The position numbers and the translations under genes were made by a program. The notes under the pieces were generated by a model. That model saw only the letters and a list, made by a program, of their open reading frames with translations, was not told the origin of the DNA and ran no database searches. From Paralvinella palmiformis (Eukaryota > Annelida > Polychaeta > Terebellida > Alvinellidae), in NCBI GenBank assembly GCA_025642065.1, contig JAODUP010001138.1, positions 1 through 64,000 on the forward strand: a stretch of DNA of 64,000 bases, read 5' to 3'. Position 1 is the stretch's first letter. Each line of letters opens with the position of its first letter. Positions 35,661-49,700 of the stretch are shown one piece after another.

Positions 35661-36535
35661 AGTTTACAGTCCATCGGAAGTCGGCCAATGAAAATTGTCA
35701 GTTCAGTGATAACACAATCAATTAATTAACAAACTTGACACAATAGGTTACCGTCAGTGGAAGACAGGAAAAGTGAGATTGTTCAATTTATCGACGAGGA
35801 GATTTTGTAAGAGATAAAATAAAAATATTGTAATTCGCCGAATTGATAAATAAACTGATAATTAAAATGTTTTCAAATGTTAGGATCGGATCGATATAAT
35901 GAGGGGTAAGGTAGGCCGACGATGTCATCATCCGTCTTATTCGTGGACAACGATTGAAGGAAATTTGTTTCGAGAGATGAAGAGATTGCTCTTAAATGTT
36001 TCCAAGCAACAAGAAAGCAAACGCGTTTGGAAATACGTGCGTTCATACTGGCGAATGTGGGGGGTGGGTGTGGGGGGAGCATTTCGGGTGGCTTCTCTGC
36101 AGGATGAAGTGTACAGTTTTATGGTCAAACTCTCGGTCGGTTTCCATCATTTAGCGTCCGGGGCAACGGGCCAACGTTTCAAGCGTCGTAAGCCATTATT
36201 GACGGGGTGAGTGGCTGGGCAGAAGAAGATGAATGCCCACCAAGAGAGCAGCCAGTCCGACCATTTCTACGAGATTACCTGATGGCACAGGGAGTAGGCC
36301 ATGTGGGGATGGGAGGGAGGTAATGGCGAGCAGGAGGGCATGCTCCGAACACGATGGTCACTAACATCATGGTCAAGTGTTGTATACATTTATTAGTCGA
36401 GATACAACCTATTGGATGTGGGAGATGTAGGATGTGGGGGTGGCAAGAGGAGGAGACGGTATTCCCTCTTCCCTTGTCTTAGAGCTAAAGCTAGATCACG
36501 TGATCTTCTCGTTGTTAGATTGTAGGCATGGGAGA
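35661..36535. other. Unique DNA, no gene recognised
   Basis: Open frames on both strands between 35873 and 36210 overlap each other and show no motif. The region is G-rich near 36058-36080. Confidence 0.3.
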
Positions 36536-36660
36536 GAGGAGAGACAAGAGACGAGATAAAAGAGAAAAGAAAGAGAAGACAAGTGAGAGAGAGAGAGTGA
36601 GAGTGAGAGAGAGTGAGATATATAAATATAGATAGATAGATAGATCGATCGATATATAAT

Positions 36661-36754
<94 letters not shown>

Positions 36755-36925
36755 CCAAGTTTCTTATTTTAAGGATATTAACTAGAATGAGATTGAGAAT
36801 AAAAGATACAAGAGGCGAGAAAAAAGAATACACAGAAGAGACAAAGCAAAATAAATAATTGACTCTTTCTCTCTTGCTCTTCTCCTCCCTCACTCTCTAT
36901 ATATATATATATAGAGAGAGATAAA
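36536..36925. repeat. (GA)n and (AT)n cluster
   Basis: GA/AGAG-rich DNA (36536-36620), GATA/GATC units (36630-36652), an AT run (36664-36731), a GA run (36731-36754) and a small AT/GA block near 36898-36921. Confidence 0.9.
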
Positions 36926-37338
36926 CCATTTAGGAACAACACGAATGCTATCATCGCCTACCGTTTAACAGGTCTTATGTCTTCAGCCATTATGTCTAAG
37001 TGTTAGTCATTGTTAAGAAGTAATTGTAATATATTTGATTACGACGAGGCCACGTTTTGTCGGTCGTTATATGCTAGACGTCCTGGCTCAGTGGTAAGGT
37101 TGTCAAACTAAAATGCTAAAGGACTTCAGTTCGTGTATAGCGAATTCTTTCTAATCTCTTGCTTGTACACTTGCTAACCCACAGCCATAAACGTGAAACT
37201 GGTTTAACAAGATGAATTATTGGGCGTGAGGTGCTTAAAATTAGCATCCTGAGATTGTCTACTCGCTTTGTGATTTGAGAGTGTGTTACAGTCTACAGGT
37301 CTAGTTGTCCTTGACTAAAGCACAAAGTGCTTAGAATT

Positions 37339-37339
<1 letters not shown>
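36926..37339. other. Unique DNA with a possible tRNA-like fragment
   Basis: GTCCTGGCTCAGTGGTAAGG at about 37080 resembles a tRNA A-box, and CAGTTCGTGTA about 45 bp later is a poor B-box. It may be the stump of a SINE. Confidence 0.3.

Positions 37340-37401
<62 letters not shown>
37340..37401. repeat. (AT)n microsatellite
   Basis: A dinucleotide run of about 30 units. Confidence 0.95.
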
Positions 37402-37407
<6 letters not shown>

Positions 37408-38870
37408 AGATATCACCAAATATTAAATAAATCTAAATCTAAGGTAACATGGCCATTCCGGAACGTGTAAAAATAGGAATTTTGCTCTAAATCAGCGAAG
37501 ATCTGATCCGAAATTATTCAATCCATTTATTACAATATCATTGGCTCCGGAAAACCCGAATCTGTCCATTCTGACTAGGGGCTCACTTTTCAGGTAAAAT
37601 GGCTAGGTCTTTCAATGCAATTTACATTGAGAAAACCGGTCATGCTGTGATTAATATTCCCGAAGAGCTAACAGGTGGCTTTGATGTTTGCTAATTACCA
37701 ACAACAGCCCCACACACTGACTTCTATAAATCTTCATCCTGTCCATTCATTGCACCGTTCGCTGTTAACTCTACGGGATGCGTTAATACTTACTCCGTAA
37801 GACGTATTTCGTATCTATTAAGTAAGTCTTATTTAGGAAGTTATTATCACTAAGTGAACAACAATTGTATGTGCGATATAATCGACACATAGACATTGCC
37901 TAAATATACCTCGATGATGGACGCCAATTTATTCTTGTTTATGATCAAATTGAGGACAACCTTCCCTTACATCAACTTAACACGTCACAACATCCTAAGT
38001 CACGTGCTCGTATAGAACGTGACATGTCTCCAGAAGAAGATTGTCTTATAAGAGTCGCATATCCGAGCAATTTACGAATTATTTGCGCTGATTGCAATAT
38101 ACCTGTATTATTGTCTTTTGCCATCAGTGGCTTGGCGGGTGGGGGAGGGGGAAATCTTAGCCATTGATCGTGCAGAAACGAGGAAGACAAAGATGATGAT
38201 CTAGTTATCTTTATTAACTTATGTACTCTACCTGATGAACCTGAACTGGATAACGTTTGTTTTATTATGTATCCAGATACGACTGAGTTCTCAACTTTAA
38301 TGAGATATGTTCTTGTCACGCACGCACGCACGCACGCACGTTCACATTTGGAAAAACCCGATCTGGTTACGTAAGTACATACTCATAAAGTGAAGTAAAC
38401 TTCCGATTCATTATTAAAAAGACTCGTTGAGTAAACTGACTCTGATATTTCGAGTGGATGTAAAAGAGTAACCTTTTACAGTTCTTGTCATCTATATAAA
38501 TAAAAGCGGATGTGTTTTTTTGTGTTTGTCTGTCGGTGTGTTGCCAAAATATTCTGACACAAGAGTCTTAAACGGCGGTGAATATGACATTAGTTGGGAC
38601 CATAATTGGCCATTGATGTTTACTCATTAAGTAAGTTAAGTTACCCTTTGAGGAAGTTGAGCTTTGAAGTCGATGAGGAGCGACACTTTTAACCTTGTTA
38701 GATAATTAAACCCAAATTAGCAGTAGAGTTTCCAGAACGAATCGGGTTATCGCTTCTAAAACAACTTTTCGGTTCCGATGTGTATCAATTCCAGATTTGC
38801 GTGTCACCCTCACAATGGCTGGTAACAATCTGGTTAGTAAAGGCTGCTCCTTTGCAATTGTTGTCGGAAC
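37402..38870. other. Unique DNA, no gene recognised
   Basis: Includes a (GCAC)n run at 38319-38340. The 119-codon reverse frame at 37972-38331 has no recognised domain. Confidence 0.35.
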
Positions 38871-38872
38871 CA

Positions 38873-38907
38873 ATCAACCTTTGTAGACACTGACTACAAA
38901 GGTTGAT
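38873..38907. repeat. Perfect 14-bp inverted repeat with 7-nt loop
   Basis: ATCAACCTTTGTAG (38873-38886), loop ACACTGA, then CTACAAAGGTTGAT (38894-38907). The complementarity is exact and would form a stable hairpin in DNA or RNA. Confidence 0.95.
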
Positions 38908-38961
38908 AGTTTCGAGATTAGTGCTTTGAAGAAGAATACACCAGCATGAAAACCTGCCCTA

Positions 38962-38962
<1 letters not shown>

Positions 38963-39045
<83 letters not shown>
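38963..39045. repeat. (AT)n microsatellite
   Basis: A dinucleotide run of about 41 units. Confidence 0.95.
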
Positions 39046-39048
<3 letters not shown>

Positions 39049-39329
39049 CAAATAGTGGTTTACCTGGACATTTTGTCCTGACCTCGTTGAACTGTATTGA
39101 GGTATCAACACTCTGTTGGTGGTCTTTCGACCAACACAACAACTTTGGAGAGGAGAGGGCGATGACATGTCAGGTATCTTCAATATAAATAGTTGTCCTT
39201 CGTCATTCGAACGCTTTAGTGCAACTCCGATCCCCAAATAGGGGAATTACTGTTATTATTTCTCTTAGCCAGCTCAATTTCTCATCCTCCTTCTAGATGC
39301 GAACAATCCCTACCCGGCTGGTTTATCCG

Positions 39330-39403
39330 CACGCACGCACGCATGCACGCACGCATGCATGCATGCAGGCAGGCAGGCACGCGCGCACAAACACACACAC
39401 GCA
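39330..39403. repeat. (GCAC/GCAT/GCAG)n tetranucleotide array
   Basis: CACG/CATG/CAGG units ending in a short AC run. Confidence 0.9.
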
Positions 39404-39634
39404 AGACTTACGATGGTATATTTTTACCGTGACTAATTTATTTGTGATTTATTTTATTTCTATGACATAATTTTATGTCATTCATGTGACTGCATGGATA
39501 ATAACGGGAAAACAGACAAGAAAAATCACAATAAACACACAAAACACACTGAACACAGAAAACACAAACACTTCAGACTCGGCCCCGGCCATACCAATAT
39601 TGGACACTCTAACAACACAAATAGCACATAGAAA

Positions 39635-39636
<2 letters not shown>

Positions 39637-39713
<77 letters not shown>
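39637..39713. repeat. (AC)n microsatellite
   Basis: An AC run with one ACAT variant. Long Cys/Val and His/Thr frames here are spurious. Confidence 0.95.
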
Positions 39714-39715
<2 letters not shown>

Positions 39716-40398
39716 CTGGACTCTGTCCCAGATACAATTGACGACGACAAACTGCGTAAGATCCATGCCTTAATATATATGCATTAGGCATTGTTGCGTG
39801 CGTGGTTGTGTGCGTGCGTTTGTTGCGAATGAAAATAGCAGTGTGTAAAAAATCGCCGGCGTAGAGAGCCGCAAATCGTAATGATATCACACCATCTGGA
39901 CGATTCATCAGACAACCGCTGGGTCGTTGTGACCACTTTTCCGGCTAAGTTATGTAACGTATCACCTTTGACCGTCTACATAAACACCGACAATTACTTG
40001 GTGAATCGATGTGAACATAACGTAATGTATCACTGGCTTGGGACAACATACACAACAAAAACAACAACAACAACAACAACATACACAACTACAACAACGA
40101 CAACGAACTTCCCTTACTCGTCTCCGACACGTAAATGGCCGATATTGGTCATCTTCCCGCACGTTATCTCTCTTCTTAGTCTCGATTTCGGCAAACAATA
40201 ATAAAATCACCCCCGACACCAAGTGACCCATCACCTTCTGTCACCATTCAACTTTCTGGACGTTTATTAAAAGATAATCGACCATCGACCAACTTGAACC
40301 TTTTATTAACTTCCCAACACCGACAACGGACCAACGTTGGAAAGTCGTCGTCGGAAGTTTTCCTGATCGGCAATGTTTTTTTTCCCAACGAAGTAGAC
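39714..40398. other. Unique DNA with CAA-rich patch, no gene recognised
   Basis: An AACAAC run at 40049-40105 generates Thr- and Gln-rich frames. No splice or domain evidence for a gene. Confidence 0.35.
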
Positions 40399-41243
40399 GA
40401 TGACGTCAAAAACCAAAACAAACCAGGCGCGCTTTGCATTGTGGGTTTTATAGGGGGCCCGCTGAGCGATAATACCGTGATAATCCAGCCATTTTAACCG
40501 TAAACATCAATGTTCCGGATCTGTTATAATCATGTCAAAAACTATCTCCTACGTACCTTATTGTCATCCCACTAGTAAGCGATGTAAACATTTAAGTTGG
40601 TACGTGTTGAACAGGGGATGAAACGCTGAGAAAGCGTTTGGTAGTTTTAATTCGAAATGACAATCTGCGAGTCAATTTTTTTATAATTACAGGGTCAGTG
40701 TAAGGATTGACTGAAACAGTGAAAGGCGCAAATAAAGTATAATTTAACAATATCATTGTCCATCAGATCATAGATAATAATATTGGTAAATAAAGTGTAA
40801 TTTACCATATTATTATATCCATAAAGTTACCAATATACTGGACTCTTTTCTTCTTCTTTTCGTAAAATCTATTTTTAGTGTGATTTACTATGAACACCAC
40901 ATTTTAACAGTCTTTGTTATGTGCAGTGAATACTATTGTACCATGGTTTACAATGTTGATTACCACACTTTACTATCATTTATAAAGTAGCAATGACGGA
41001 CGATTAGCATATAGTTATAATCTGATTTTCAGTTTTGGGATACAATTTTCAACAGGTGCCGGCTTTTTCGGTGTCGAGTTAAACGGCACACAGAAGTTAG
41101 TTTTTGGCATGATTATAACTGATCTGGAACATTGATGTTTAAGGTTAAAATGGCGGGAATATTACGGTATTATCGCTCAGCGCACCCCCTATAAATCCCA
41201 CAATGCAAAGCGCGGCTGGTTTGTTTTGGTTTGTGACGTCATC
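40399..41243. mobile_element. MITE-like element with 146-bp terminal inverted repeats
   Basis: The left arm (40399-40544) and right arm (41098-41243) are exact-length reverse complements with about 12 mismatches in 146 bp (roughly 92% identity). Each arm starts at its outer edge with GATGACGTCA and contains CGCGCTTTGCATTGTGGG and GCTGAGCGATAATACCGT. The 553-bp interior is AT-rich and has no transposase-like frame. Long inverted ends without coding capacity fit a non-autonomous DNA transposon or foldback element. I could not define a target-site duplication, so the superfamily is open. Confidence 0.8.
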
Positions 41244-41546
41244 ATGCTTCAGGCTTATTAACATCGAAACTGAAATGGACCAACATTTAGGTTGCCCCAG
41301 GCTTCAGTAGTTGAAACCAGATGCTCTTTTGGGATCAGCTACCAATGACTTTGTAGTTTCTTTCCTTCAATTTAAGTGGATTTATAATGCTACAATAAAA
41401 TTGAACTTCACTCTTTATGAAATAAACTTTATGTAAGTGAAACTTTATTTGGTGTAGTCAGGACTAGTGAATTACTCTCAGGACTAGTATGTCTTCAAAG
41501 TTACTAGTCCTGTGGACTAGTGACGAATTCTAATTAGCTTCTAACC

Positions 41547-41549
<3 letters not shown>
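41244..41549. other. Unique DNA with a 10-bp hairpin
   Basis: CAGGACTAGT (41479-41488) and ACTAGTCCTG (41503-41512) pair perfectly around a 14-nt loop. GGACTAGT occurs four times within 41461-41520. Nothing else is seen. Confidence 0.6.

Positions 41550-41608
<59 letters not shown>
41550..41608. repeat. (AT)n microsatellite
   Basis: A dinucleotide run of about 29 units. Confidence 0.95.
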
Positions 41609-43620
<2,012 letters not shown>

Positions 43621-43895
43621 GCGTTCTAAAAACGCGTCACACACCAACCACATAATCATAATTTTATATCTGTCCAACAGCTTGGTGGCTAATATTTTAG
43701 GTTGCATTAATACACGTACAGTTTGACATGACATTTATTCCAAACTGCAGCAATTCGTTTTCCACATGTCCCGCTAATGGATCCCGTGAGGCAGATCCAT
43801 AATGTTGTATAATAAACTGCTCTGGCGCAAATTAAATCTTATAGAATTCCTATGCCAACTATACACTTAGTGTATTAGCATCATTCAACCCAGTA

Positions 43896-43922
43896 TACAC
43901 ACACACACACACACGCACGCAC

Positions 43923-44002
<80 letters not shown>

Positions 44003-44014
44003 CATACAAACACA

Positions 44015-44060
<46 letters not shown>

Positions 44061-44086
44061 AACACACACACACACACACACACACA
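43896..44086. repeat. (AC)n microsatellite
   Basis: About 190 bp of AC with ACGC and ACAT interruptions, abutting the 612-bp duplication. Confidence 0.95.
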
Positions 44087-45310
44087 GCAAATATCACAAG
44101 GCATATTATGCTGCGGTTAAGATGTTCCTTTTTCTGTGCGTGGAGACTGTATGTTTCCAGGTCCATGCGTTCTAAGAAAAGTTGATCTGAGCTGTATATT
44201 CGGTGCACTATTTGCGTCTTTGGAGGCACGCCGTTTAAGTGTTTGGCCTGGTTATCCAGCATTTAAATGACTGTAGCAGACACAGTACGCTCTTAAAGCA
44301 TGTACTCCTGACTCAGGAATAGAAACACTGCATCGCATCTCGAGCGGTGGCATTGGACACAGCTCGTGTGGTTGGTGTGTTTTATATAACAAGTTTAGTT
44401 GTATATATAATTCACCGTAGTTGTTTGTGGGAATATAATTATCTTTCCTAGGTCCAGTTATGTCCAGTCTGTACTATGACATTCAAGGCTAACTTTAGTC
44501 TCCTTGTCATTAATAAAACCCTATATTATAATTATAGTTTGTATAGCAGACATTAGGTCTGATTTGAAAATGTTAATATATAGAACGGCAATTCCACCAT
44601 AACGGTCTGCTAAAGCGCCGATGTAAATTGTTATAATAGTGACGAGTAGGTCATAGTATTTATTGGATTTGTATGTTTATGAGGTATTTGACCCTCCAGC
44701 AAATATCACAACGCATATTATGCTGCGGTTGAGAAAGTTCCGTTTTCTATGCGTGGAGACCATATTTTCCGGTCCCTGCATTCAAGAAAAGTTGATCTAG
44801 AGCTGTAATAATCCATGTACTATTTGCGTCTTTGGAGGCACGCCGTTTAGGTGTCTGGCCTGGTTATCCAGCATTTAAATGACTGTAGCAGGCACAGTAC
44901 GCTCTTAAAGCATTATAAGTACTCCTGACTCAGGAATAGAAACACTGCATCGCATCTCGAGCGGTGGCATTGGACACAGTTCGCGCGGTTGGTGTGTTTT
45001 ACATAACAAGTTTACTTGTATATATAATTCACCTTGGTTGTATGTGGGAATAGATTTATCTTTCCTAGGTCCAGTTATGTCCAGTTTGTACTATGACATT
45101 CAAGATTAGCTCTAATCTGCTTGTCATAAATAACATTTAAGAACTACAATAGTTAGAATAGCATAAATTAGGTCAGGTTTGAAAATGATAGCATAGTTCA
45201 AACAGTACGGAAGCTATGACGCGCTATTACGGTCTGCTTCAGCGCAGATGTCAGTCTTTTAATAGTAATTAAGATAAACAGTTTTAATAGTAATCGCTTC
45301 ATGACGCCTG
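44085..45310. repeat. 612-bp direct tandem duplication
   Basis: Unit 1 (44085-44696) and unit 2 (44697-45310) both begin CAGCAAATATCACAA. The middle of each unit (about 44206-44397 and 44818-45013) is almost unchanged, with shared blocks such as GTCTTTGGAGGCACGCCGTT, GGTTATCCAGCATTTAAATG and ATCGCATCTCGAGCGGTGGC. The outer parts differ much more and carry small indels. No open frame is kept in both units. The unit may belong to a dispersed satellite-like repeat. Confidence 0.9.
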
Positions 45311-45334
45311 CCCGTTGTAAAAACTGATCTTTGA

Positions 45335-45664
45335 AGACAGTGACAATTGGGTTATATGGTTTATATAGTATTGCTTTGAAGAAAGATACAGCAATTTAAA
45401 AAATAGCTATAAATAGGGCTGCTTAGATAATTAATCTAAACATTCTCACTACTGCCGTGATCTGACTTGGGTGTTCTACTCCCAAACTCCACGGCTGTAG
45501 GTGATTCGCTTTTTGTTTTTGCTTGGCGGCTTAGGGACTGGTGAGACATTACACATGTCTCAGCAAGAAAAGTCGCCACTCTGGATTCAGTCCCCTGAAG
45601 AAACGTCCAGAGTTTGAATTCACGGTTCGAGATTCTCTGTGCCTGTGCCTTATTATACACAGCT

Positions 45665-45668
<4 letters not shown>
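45335..45668 (-). repeat. AC-anchored dispersed repeat, full copy
   Basis: Near-identical to 60523-60854: both run from AGACAGTGACAATTGGG through AGGGCTGCTTAGATAATTAA and AAACTCCACGGCTGTAGGTG to TTATACACAGCTAAAACACA, then pass straight into an (AC)n run. The copy at 11076-11213 holds only the microsatellite-proximal 140 bp in the opposite orientation. A hairpin TTAGAT-AATTA-ATCTAA lies inside. No coding capacity or classical transposon ends are evident. Confidence 0.9.
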
Positions 45669-45708
<40 letters not shown>

Positions 45709-45789
45709 AACACACACACATACACACACACACACACACAACACACACACACACACATACAAAACACACACACACACACACACACACAT

Positions 45790-45822
<33 letters not shown>

Positions 45823-45868
45823 GAGAGAGAGAGCAGTTTCTCAATTCCTCTCCCTCAATATGACCATC

Positions 45869-45925
<57 letters not shown>
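45669..45925. repeat. (AC)n, (AT)n, (GA)n microsatellite cluster
   Basis: AC runs with ACAT interruptions (45669-45806), short AT and GA runs (45807-45832), then another AC run (45869-45923). Confidence 0.95.
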
Positions 45926-46320
45926 CACTTTCAATCCCCAAACTCAGATTGTCAGCTAACCATATATCAATCAGTGGGTAATCCCCCCAGATCATATTTG
46001 ACAGACAGCACATGTATTACTACCAAAGCGGTTCATATAATCAGTTAGGGGAGAAATATCCCCCGATGATTAAAGAACTGATAGTTCGCTGACACGGCCA
46101 ATATGCCTCCATTCTCAGGAGCAAGGGGCACCGGAAGTATTCACAAAAACTACAAGCCAGCAGCCATTCTCTTCTGATTAGAATATTTATGAGCTAGATG
46201 TCAGCACCGTCTAGGCACGGCCTATATAGCGCTTTGTGTCAGGGTTAAGATTTTGAGATTTATCAATGACAGAAGAATGACAGTTTTTGAAGGATGCTCA
46301 GCCACACCAATAAAACCCCT

Positions 46321-46322
<2 letters not shown>
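45926..46322. other. Unique DNA, nothing recognised
   Basis: No gene-like signal. Confidence 0.35.
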
Positions 46323-46371
<49 letters not shown>

Positions 46372-46394
46372 AAAAAGAGAGAGAGAGAGAGAGA
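46323..46394. repeat. (AT)n and (GA)n microsatellite
   Basis: An AT run (46323-46366) followed by a GA run (46376-46394). Confidence 0.95.
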
Positions 46395-48106
46395 CAGGGG
46401 TAGGCAGAGCAAGACTCGATTCAGGTTCAAACGTCGAACCTATTGCCAAAAGGATACTCCCTCTGAAAATGAGACATAAATCCTTATTAAAGTAATACGT
46501 GTACCACAGGTTCAGACAGCACCAGAGTCAATCTCACGACTTCGATATTTGCAGTGTTATACATTACCGACTACGGCATATAGTTGCCCAGAGAAAGGAG
46601 GAGGGATGTACTAATTTGTTTGTTCTATCAATGAATTATGGGGGGGGGGAAGGCTTATGATATCTAACACAGCACTATCACAGCGTCTACCCTCAGCTAG
46701 ACCTAGTTATGCCGGGATGCGGGACTCGTTTATCTTGTTACTCCGCCGAGAGTTATACTGTACACGAACGATCCAGACGGATCATGACGGTACAGAGCCA
46801 GAAGTCAATCCTAACTGCTGTGTCCAGAATGGACGATAAGTGCTTGACTAATGGATAGAGACCGCTCATCGTTCACAGCGTATCCGTAAAGATCCCGACC
46901 AATCCAGACGTCTCACCCGTCACTGACATGTGGCCACTGAGGGCCAACCCCCCTCAAACTGCTGAGCATTTACGGGATCGGGGCTGCTGATTGAACTGGG
47001 AGACATTAAAAGCCAACATTGATCCGTGGCTGGATATTAACAAGGGATAGGCTATGTTTAGGTTTAATGTTGGGTTAACCAACGTTCAGGATCTCTAGCA
47101 TACTGACGATTGGTAGACTAAAGTCTTTTGTTAAAAAAACACAATCCTTTCTGATGTACACTCTTACTGGCGATGCACATTTTAAGGACAGAGAGAGACA
47201 GGCAGACAGTCGAACAATCAGACAGGCAGATAGAGTCCAGTTAAACCGGGTCCTTTCATTCAGTAACAAAATATGTCAGTCACGGAGTCATTTAGTCATC
47301 CTTCAGCTTAACTTTGTGAATCCCATCAACGAGCCGTTTCTATGCTGTCCAGTAAATTCAGTCAGCCCTTATTCAGCCAATCGACGATCACTCAGCCGTA
47401 CTCAATGAAACCGTGATCCGGATTTCCGCATCCGGATTTAGCCGCTGTCGAGCTAGCGACTACGGCATTGTCTGGCGAGATGGTGTCTACGAAACGCCCT
47501 CTGGCTACTGATAGGAATCAAACCTCGAAACACCGTCTACTGGACAGTGTTGGAAATCTAATATATAATGCTGCTGGTTAAAGTGACTCGTTGGATCTGA
47601 CCTCTTTATGTGACTCTCGATGACCCCAAAAGGAAATAATTAAATTGACTATTTAAATGAGTATCCGCTCATTCTTCCTCCAATTTGCTAATCGAAGGTG
47701 ATATTTTTTATAATATTATAAATTATTATACATCTCAGAGTCACAATCTATTACCTTCATTTACCTTCATTTTATTTTAGAAACTAGTTAAAATTTTGAT
47801 ATTTCTACTTGACAAACGTTGGCACTGTTTTAGTATGTGTGTGTGCGCGCGTGCGCGCGCGTGTGTATGTAAAAAACCTTTGAATGTATTGCATTGGTTT
47901 ATGGATTTACTAAACGCATCACTACAATATGATATATAGCGTCTTCCGGTTCTACTATTTATCGTTATTACAACTTTTCAATATTTTGACTAAATCGTTG
48001 GTTTTAACTCGGCCACATCTTTATATAAATAATTAGTGAAGTAGGAAGGCAAAACAAGTAGATGTTGCAATTTCAAGACAGCACTCTATGTCGTCAAACC
48101 GATCTA
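46395..48106. other. Unique DNA, no gene recognised
   Basis: About 1.7 kb without usable frames. Short (CAGA) and (GCGC) patches lie at 47188-47232 and 47843-47862. Confidence 0.35.
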
Positions 48107-48405
48107 CAATCGTATTTATGCTCAGGTGTATTTGTTATTATTCTGGACCTAAATAGCCCAAACGATGGTCGACTGAGGCGCCCTCTGTTGGGACATATAT
48201 CAAGCCATCTCACTGCCTTTCAAGTATGTAGTGGAACCATTATGTAGTTAATGAGACAATCGTATTTATGCTCAGGTGTATTTGTTATTATTCTGGACCT
48301 AAATAGCCCAAACGATGGTCGACTGAGGCGCCCTCTGTTGGGACAGATATCAAGCCATCTCACTGCCTTTCAAGTATGTAGTGGAACCATTATGTAGTTA
48401 ATGAG
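48107..48405. repeat. Recent 150-bp tandem duplication
   Basis: Copy 1 (48107-48256) and copy 2 (48257-48405) both start CAATCGTATTTATGCTCAGG and end TATGTAGTTAATGAG. I see one internal substitution (ACATATATC versus ACAGATATC), so the event is very young or is homogenised. Confidence 0.95.
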
Positions 48406-48945
48406 TGAGTTTGTTTTTGATGTGACGCATGCAGCGACCAAATGACAAGTTTCGATGAAACTTCTCACAGATAAAGCTAACACTAAGATTCGCAGCCAGA
48501 GCTGGAGATTTTCAGCACCGCACACCACCAGCTGACATAATGGAAATGCACTCTGAACCGTTACCGGAAGCAACCGGCATGTCATCAAGTTAATCCAAGT
48601 TAATACAACGACGTATTGTTGTCAAGAGCTGCCTCCAGTTGTGACCCGTTTCTTTATTCATTTAGAACGACGAGTTTTTATCGTAAAGCTGGTGACCTTA
48701 CATGCACATTTATACTACCAGCTAAAGGAACCAACGGCTTGTTAAAGGAATCGATCCCGAGGGAAATCTGCCGGTCACAAGCCGTCGGACCGACGCTAAT
48801 TTCTAGCTCTACTCCCAGACACCTTTCTGATGCCAGATACCGTTTATTGTTACATAAACAAATATCTGTATACAACGAGCGAGTGACAGATTAATGACAG
48901 GCCACGTTATATCAGGATCTCAATGTAGAACTAAAACCACATTGG
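48406..48945. other. Unique DNA, nothing recognised
   Basis: Frames at 48370-48588 (-) and 48616-48894 (+) show no known motif. Confidence 0.35.
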
Positions 48946-49075
48946 CCGGACTAGTAGCGCGTTTGGCCACCGACCTCTAGCACATCGGTTCAAATCCGGC
49001 CTTGCTCTGTCTGAAGGCTGTTACATCTTTCAGATTGTTGTGGTGTACACTTAGCCTACTATTTAGCAACATTTG
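48946..49075 (+). mobile_element. Possible decayed tRNA-derived SINE
   Basis: GACTAGTAGCGCGTTTGGCC as an A-box and CGGTTCAAATCCG as a good B-box about 30 bp later. GTTACATCTTTCAGATTGTT and CTTAGCCTACTATTT follow, the last recalling the family 1 body. Assigned loosely to family 1. Confidence 0.5.
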
Positions 49076-49700
49076 ATATTTTAGAGATTAGAACCATTAA
49101 CTCTATCAGCTCGTTAGCTGCCAATATGTAATCTGTGATAAGATTGTTATCAAGTGGACTGTCATTTAATTAGGTCGTTATTTATTAATGAATTAAGCGT
49201 CTACTGCTGTGTACAGAGTTATGTACACTGAAAACAGTGAACATACGTGCACACGTGCTCAAGTTTGGGTACGCCCAGAGTGTCGGGGAGTACCATTCAT
49301 TGGCGGCGTGTCCACATATCGAACTGTTCATCATTCGAGATCTCGTTCAGGACGAGATGTGCTTCGTTCATCAAATCTAAGCGCCGTGTTTACCTAGATG
49401 TGCTGACGTCACTTCCTTCATTATAGCTCACTACAAGGTCGACACACAATGATCCAGTTAGTCATCAAACGGTTAAATGGCTGCCCTATCGACCCGGTAT
49501 CCGGACATTAGCGAGGTCATCTCTCTGGATAGGACAGTGATCCGGTAGTCGTCTAAAGGCGTCGAGACGTTAAACCAGGATCAGCACCATTTACTGGATG
49601 TGATGAGGGCGTAACGTACTCGTCACAACAATGGCTACCAAATAGATTGCTAGTTGTAACACCTGTCGAACCACACAGTCTTCTATATGTGCATACGATA
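49076..49700. other. Unique DNA, nothing recognised
   Basis: No gene-like signal. Confidence 0.35.

Noticed and set aside
43859..44262. Cys/Val-rich reverse frames, also at 9688, 12733, 39482, 45653 and 60610
   Set aside because: Translations of AC/GT dinucleotide tracts.
45436..45807. Peptide [19 protein letters not shown] conserved among three loci
   Set aside because: It lies in the AC-anchored repeat. Differences between copies include amino-acid changes and a frameshift in the 60.6-60.8 kb copy, as expected for neutral repeat DNA rather than a selected protein.
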